In this document: one piece after another, positions 14,717 to 17,798 of the stretch
How the letters are laid out: the number at the start of each line of letters is the position of its first letter
How positions within the stretch are numbered: position 1 is the stretch's first letter
Source: an uncultured Micavibrio sp.
GTDB lineage: Bacteria; Pseudomonadota; Alphaproteobacteria; Micavibrionales; UBA1664
DNA: 17,798 bases
Reading direction: 5' to 3'
Assembly (NCBI GenBank): GCA_937896295.1
Contig: CALBME010000013.1
Location: 1-17,798, forward strand
The notes under the pieces: model-generated
Seen by the model: only the letters and a program-made list of their open reading frames with translations
Database searches by the model: none
Told to the model about the DNA's origin: nothing
Translations under genes and position numbers: made by a program

Positions 14717-15214
14717 ATGAAAAATATTGAGGAGTTAAGGAATCTCCCTTATCGGCAATGCGTCGGAATAGTGCTTTTCAATTCAGACGGGAACGTCTTC
14801 GTCGGCGAGCGCCTGGATCATCCGGGTGCGTGGCAGATGCCGCAGGGCGGTATCGACGCAAATGAAAGTATCGAGCATGCCGCGCTGAGAGAGCTTCGTG
14901 AGGAGACCGGCACCGACAAAGCCGAAGTGGTTTACGTCAGTGACGAAATCCTCACCTATGAACTGCCCGATCACCTGCTCGGCAAGCTATGGGGCGGGCG
15001 GTACAAGGGCCAGGAGCAACGCTGGGCCGCGCTTCGCTTTACCGGCGAAGACCGCGACATCACGCTGTACGACAAGGTGCATCCTGAATTCGCGGCGTGG
15101 AAATGGGTGCCGCTTCCGCAGGTGTGCGAACTGATCGTGCCATTCAAGCGCGCCACTTACGAAGCCGTGATCCGGGAGTTTACGCCCGTGCTGGCCAAGG
15201 CCCTGCAAGGTTAA
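14717..15214 (+). CDS. rppH: RNA pyrophosphohydrolase RppH
   Basis: A 165-residue Nudix hydrolase. RppH removes pyrophosphate from the 5' triphosphate of mRNAs, which opens them to RNase E decay; related alphaproteobacterial enzymes also cleave dinucleoside polyphosphates. The Nudix box is complete at 44-66 (GGIDANE, then REL and REETGT, with the metal-binding glutamates E59, E62 and E63). The N-terminal RQCVGIVLFN and the PQGGID approach are typical of the RppH/IalA group, and so is the late FKR motif. Length is normal. It has its own promoter without an SD, so it is probably read from a leaderless mRNA. It ends the conserved cell-envelope block. Confidence 0.93.
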   Translation: MKNIEELRNLPYRQCVGIVLFNSDGNVFVGERLDHPGAWQMPQGGIDANESIEHAALRELREETGTDKAEVVYVSDEILTYELPDHLLGKLWGGRYKGQEQRWAALRFTGEDRDITLYDKVHPEFAAWKWVPLPQVCELIVPFKRATYEAVIREFTPVLAKALQG

Positions 15215-15231
15215 GATTTTCCCGTCTTTAC

Positions 15232-15273
15232 TTCGCATCTGCGAATTTATCCATGCGAAATTTTGCATTTCGC
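15232..15273 (+). other. Cluster of AT-rich inverted repeats after rppH
   Basis: TTCGCA/TGCGAA (15232-15245) and GCGAAA/TTTCGC (15255-15273, 7-nt loop) are two neighbouring inverted repeats sharing the word TGCGAA. The first is followed by TTTAT and might weakly end rppH transcription. The block also covers the predicted -35 of the next gene, so it could be an operator. Neither role is proven. Confidence 0.3.
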
Positions 15274-15291
15274 CAAGCGTCCTTCTATGGT
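15263..15291 (+). promoter_or_regulatory. Candidate promoter of the 71-residue repeat protein
   Basis: TTGCAT (15263-15268), a 17-nt spacer and TATGGT (15286-15291). The transcript would begin near 15298 and carry a ~53-nt structured leader with hairpins at 15305-15322 (GGTCC/GGACC, C bulge) and 15334-15350. Confidence 0.35.
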
Positions 15292-15333
15292 CACGGTTCA
15301 CCCGGGTCCCGTCGAACGGACCTAACCACTAGC

Positions 15334-15350
15334 GAAAGAGGATCTCTTTC
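15334..15350 (+). promoter_or_regulatory. SD-sequestering hairpin
   Basis: GAAAGAG (15334-15340), GAT loop, CTCTTTC (15344-15350) is a perfect 7-bp stem ending directly before ATG 15351. The only SD, AGAGGA (15337-15342), lies in the 5' arm and loop. Folding would hide the ribosome-binding site, as in RNA thermometers and other translational switches. Confidence 0.45.
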
Positions 15351-15566
15351 ATGACCACCCAAAAACCCTACGATACCGATACGTCATCCATGCGCGGTTT
15401 TGCATCGGGCGCGCAGCTTGTTGCTGCCAGGCCGGACCCGTATGCCGGCAAGGAACAGGTGTTTGTTCCGGCATATGAAGGCGACAAACCGGACAGCGAT
15501 ACATCGTCGATGCGCGGTTACCGCTGGCTGCCCAAAGGCACCAAAGTCACCGTCGGCATGCCGTAA
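15351..15566 (+). CDS. 71-residue protein with two DxDTSSMRG repeats
   Basis: Not recognised. A small, soluble, proline- and charge-rich protein with no signal peptide or membrane segment. The ten-residue motif D-T-D-T-S-S-M-R-G-F (8-17) recurs as D-S-D-T-S-S-M-R-G-Y (48-57), exactly 40 residues apart. The two DNA copies differ at several third codon positions while the residues stay the same, which suggests selection on the protein. Between them lies an AARPDPYAGKEQVFVPAYEG segment, and the end is RWLPKGTKVTVGMP. The start is supported by AGAGGA. It has its own promoter candidate, a structured leader and a strong terminator 16 nt after the stop, so it is a complete one-gene unit, strong support for a real gene. 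Confidence 0.7.
   Translation: MTTQKPYDTDTSSMRGFASGAQLVAARPDPYAGKEQVFVPAYEGDKPDSDTSSMRGYRWLPKGTKVTVGMP
15372..15521 (+). repeat. Internal protein-level repeat pair
   Basis: Units at 15372-15401 and 15492-15521 encode D(T/S)DTSSMRG(F/Y). Several of the differences between the two 30-nt units are synonymous. Confidence 0.65.
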
Positions 15567-15581
15567 GGAAAATGAATAAAG

Positions 15582-15611
15582 AAAACCCCGCCGGATCAGG
15601 CGGGGTTTTTT
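15582..15611 (+). terminator. Rho-independent terminator, probably bidirectional
   Basis: AAAACCCCGCC pairs with GGCGGGGTTTT around GGATCA, an 11-bp stem followed by more T. It ends the 71-residue gene and, read on the minus strand (T4 after the stem), also serves the convergent 251-residue gene. It matches the terminator at 16437-16466 in 28 of 30 bases. Confidence 0.92.
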
Positions 15612-15629
15612 AATATCGATGCAAAACCT

Positions 15630-16385
15630 TTAGAGACTATAGGAGATCGCCGGTCTTGCAGGCTTGAGCGACGGAAGCGCAGTGGCCACCGCAACAGGCG
15701 CCGCAGCGATCAGCGCGGTCTTCAACTGTTCCGCATCAAGAATGCGCGCATTGCTGAGTTCTCCGATTTCGAACGTATCGAAGAGGCCGCGATAAATGAT
15801 TTCATCCTGATCGTAACCCTGCAGGTTTATGGCGGTGCGGTTTGGTACGGGCAGGTCGTCGAATCCGACCGGCCGTTCATAAGCGGGATCGGTATCACGG
15901 CGCGGCAGCACCGTGACGTAGCGGGGTGTATCCCCTTGCCCCACATCGTCGAGCACGAGAAAATAATCGAACATGCGTTCGCTGACCTGGCCGTGAGCAA
16001 TTCCCGTTTCGGCGTGAATGTTTTTGCTGAAATGCACATCACCCTGCGCGGGTGACAGACAGAAGCGTGCAGCGTTCAGTTCATCCGGCGTCCAGAGGCC
16101 GACATGGATGTCGATAATCGCTTCGCCCGTCCACAAGCGGTGAGCGGCAACATAGGCATGAAAACTGCGGCCACCGATGCGGTTTTCGGCCGGGATCAGG
16201 TCATTCAATCCCTGGGCAATACCATCGAACTTGTCCTGCATGGTCTGAACAAGCGCCTGTGTTGGTTTGTCCAGCGTCAGGTCAAATTTGCGCCCGTCGT
16301 CCCATATTTCGTGCCCTTCCGGATCATCGCAGGGTGATCTTTTCAGGCTGCGGACAAAACCGGCAAAACGTTCAAAAAGCTTCAT
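15630..16385 (-). CDS. Unrecognised 251-residue protein
   Basis: No family recognised. A soluble, acidic-to-neutral protein without a signal peptide. The N-terminus MKLFERFAGFVRSLKRS is amphipathic and basic; the middle is rich in aromatic and Asp residues (GLWTPDEL, FSKNIHAETG, MFDYFLVLDD, RYVTVLPRRDTDPAYERP); the last ~35 residues are Ala/Pro-rich (LIAAAPVAVATALPSLKPAR). It is encoded opposite to both the 71-residue gene (convergent) and the rppH block. It has its own strong promoter directly before the ATG and shares a bidirectional terminator. No SD precedes the start, so a leaderless mRNA is likely. By eye the region is less GC-rich than its neighbours. Coding is supported by the uninterrupted frame and matching promoter and terminator. 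Confidence 0.75.
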   Translation of the reverse strand: MKLFERFAGFVRSLKRSPCDDPEGHEIWDDGRKFDLTLDKPTQALVQTMQDKFDGIAQGLNDLIPAENRIGGRSFHAYVAAHRLWTGEAIIDIHVGLWTPDELNAARFCLSPAQGDVHFSKNIHAETGIAHGQVSERMFDYFLVLDDVGQGDTPRYVTVLPRRDTDPAYERPVGFDDLPVPNRTAINLQGYDQDEIIYRGLFDTFEIGELSNARILDAEQLKTALIAAAPVAVATALPSLKPARPAISYSL

Positions 16386-16391
16386 GCCCGA

Positions 16392-16420
16392 ACCATACTT
16401 TTATTATGTATAATAGTCAA
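16392..16420 (-). promoter_or_regulatory. Promoter of the 251-residue gene (leaderless)
   Basis: On the minus strand: TTGACT (16415-16420), a 17-nt AT-rich spacer and TATGGT (16392-16397), then 6 nt to the ATG. No SD fits between. It is one of the best promoter matches in the window. Confidence 0.55.
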
Positions 16421-16436
16421 GCTCTGGCCATCAGTA

Positions 16437-16466
16437 AAAACCCCGCCGGATCCGGCAGGGTTTTTT
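16437..16466 (-). terminator. Rho-independent terminator of tolB
   Basis: A stem built on the palindrome GCCGGATCCGGC, extended by CCC/GGG and A/T pairs with one C/A mismatch. A T run follows on the minus strand, and the stem begins 4 nt after the tolB stop. It lies between tolB and the promoter of the 251-residue gene, so it keeps tolB read-through out of that gene. Confidence 0.9.
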
Positions 16467-16470
16467 GTTC

Positions 16471-17784
16471 TTAGGGGTTGAGCGGCGACCAGGCCGGGTC
16501 GGAGGCGTCGCCGGGTGTCTGGAGCTGGCGTTCATTGTAACCGGTCAGGTCGATCATGAAGGCCTTGGCCGAGCGGCCACCGCCGCCGGACGGCAGTTCC
16601 TTGAAGTAGATCAGGTAGCGGCCATTGGGCGCCCATGACGGCCCCTCAACGTGGAAGGACGTGACCAGCAGGCGTTCGCCGGAACCATCCGGCTTGATGA
16701 CGCCGATGTAGAACTTGCCGCCCAGCATCTTGGTGAAGGCGATGAGGTCACCGCGCGGCGACCAGACGGGGTTGGCATAGCGGCCGTCACCGAAGGTGAT
16801 GCGCTGCTGGTTCGAACCATCGGCATTCATGGTGTAGATCTGCTGTTTGCCGGAACGGTCGGATTCAAACGCGATGCGACGGCCATCAGGCGAGAAGCTG
16901 GCGGCGGTTTCGATGGACGGATCGCTGGTGATCTGTTTCATCTGGCGCGTGCGCAGATCCATCACGTAGATGTTGGTATTACCACCCGATGCCAGCGACA
17001 TGGCGACCGAATTGCCATCCGGCGAGAAGCGCGGGGCAAAGGACATACCGGGGAAATCGCCTAAGACTTCCTGGCGGCCCGTATCGATGTTGTAGAGATA
17101 GACGCGCGGCTTGTTGTTCACATAGGCCAGATAGGTGATTTCCTGTGCGCTGGGCGAAAAACGCGGCGTCAGGACCATGTACGAGCCATCGGTAAGGAAA
17201 CGGTGGTTCGCACCGTCCTGATCCATGATAGCCAGACGCTTGACGCGGTTGTTGAACGGACCGCTTTCGGCGATGTATACGACGCGGGTGTCGAAATACC
17301 CCTCCTCACCGGTCAGGCGTTTGAAAATGCTGTCCGCGATGATGTGCGAAATACGACGCCAGTTTTGCGGGGTGGTGGTGTAGGCCATGCCGTCCACCTG
17401 CGTTTCGCCGTAGACGTCCCAGAGGCGGAATTCCACGCGCAGGCGGCCATCGGGCGCGGCGGTGATAGCCCCGGTGACCAGCGCCTGTGAGTTCAGCGGT
17501 TTCCAGTCGGCAAAGCGCGGCCCCTGCAGCGCGGCTGAGCGCGCATCCTGAATAAAGGATGTGGGGTTGAGCGGGCGGAACAGGCCGGAGGATTCAAGGT
17601 CGCGGGAGACGATGTCGGAAATCTGGCTGCCGACCTGGGCATTGGCGCCGTCGCCCACGAAGGTCGTGATGGCGATTGGCATGGGTTCGGTGCGCCCCTG
17701 CGTCACGGCGATCTTCAGTTCGGCGCGGGCGGCAGAGGGAAGCAGCGCCAGGGCGAGAACAAACAGGCCAAAAATTTTACGCAT
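16471..17784 (-). CDS. tolB: Tol-Pal system protein TolB
   Basis: A 437-residue periplasmic component of the Tol-Pal machine, which links the outer membrane to the inner-membrane TolQRA motor during cell constriction. The Sec signal is residues 1-21 (ending SAARA). An N-terminal alpha/beta domain (about 22-165) is followed by a six-bladed beta-propeller with the recurring blade words FSPSAQ, FSPDGNS, FSPDGRR, WSPRGDL, WAPNGRY and a final WSPLNP. Length matches the family. AAGGA lies 8 nt before the ATG, giving a firm start. The upstream neighbours (expected tolQRA) are beyond the window edge; pal is not immediately downstream, where a terminator follows the stop. Confidence 0.97.
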   Translation of the reverse strand: MRKIFGLFVLALALLPSAARAELKIAVTQGRTEPMPIAITTFVGDGANAQVGSQISDIVSRDLESSGLFRPLNPTSFIQDARSAALQGPRFADWKPLNSQALVTGAITAAPDGRLRVEFRLWDVYGETQVDGMAYTTTPQNWRRISHIIADSIFKRLTGEEGYFDTRVVYIAESGPFNNRVKRLAIMDQDGANHRFLTDGSYMVLTPRFSPSAQEITYLAYVNNKPRVYLYNIDTGRQEVLGDFPGMSFAPRFSPDGNSVAMSLASGGNTNIYVMDLRTRQMKQITSDPSIETAASFSPDGRRIAFESDRSGKQQIYTMNADGSNQQRITFGDGRYANPVWSPRGDLIAFTKMLGGKFYIGVIKPDGSGERLLVTSFHVEGPSWAPNGRYLIYFKELPSGGGGRSAKAFMIDLTGYNERQLQTPGDASDPAWSPLNP

Positions 17785-17798
17785 CGAACGAATCCTTC

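Noticed and set aside
15215..15350. Small RNA or CRISPR-like repeats in the rppH-downstream gap
   Set aside because: There are only two unequal inverted repeats, no regularly spaced direct repeats, and no terminator before the next gene that would delimit an sRNA.

Overview
The window is an ordinary-looking stretch of GC-rich alphaproteobacterial chromosome. The evidence is paired b and b' subunits of ATP synthase with the Fo genes separated from F1, the block rsfS-rlmH-EnvC/M23-ctpA-divergent polysaccharide deacetylase-rppH, and a DsbA-like gene directly before smc. I cannot fix the order or genus. No rRNA, tRNA, IS, phage, CRISPR or known defence genes were seen.

Layout. 1-1995 (minus): an ABCB-type exporter followed by a 34-residue double-CxxC mini-protein. 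1996-2160: a divergent intergenic region with two consensus DnaA boxes and a TTGACA element. 2161-6483 (plus): a membrane-anchored DsbA-family thioredoxin-fold protein and SMC. 6525-9275 (plus): the Fo sector of ATP synthase (atpI, atpB, atpE, b', b), with tight coupling from atpE onward. 9323-15214 (plus): nadD, rsfS, rlmH, EnvC-like activator, ctpA, a divergent polysaccharide deacetylase that seems to have lost its catalytic residues, and rppH. These cover NAD synthesis, ribosome silencing and modification, cell-wall separation, periplasmic proteolysis and mRNA 5'-end processing. 15351-16385: a small unrecognised islet with a 71-residue repeat protein (plus) and a 251-residue protein (minus), bounded by two nearly identical Rho-independent terminators. 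16471-17784 (minus): tolB.

The coding content is mostly housekeeping. The interest is in the non-coding signals. (i) The rsfS leader holds a good promoter, a 36-codon upstream ORF, a terminator-like hairpin, a strong Shine-Dalgarno (SD) sequence and an ATA codon where the start should be. (ii) Several genes (rlmH, rppH, the 251-residue gene, perhaps nadD) have a -10 element only 5-7 nt before ATG, which implies leaderless mRNAs. (iii) A perfect hairpin overlaps the SD of the 71-residue repeat protein. (iv) Two DnaA boxes lie between the exporter and the DsbA/smc unit. These are readings from sequence alone; none has been tested here.
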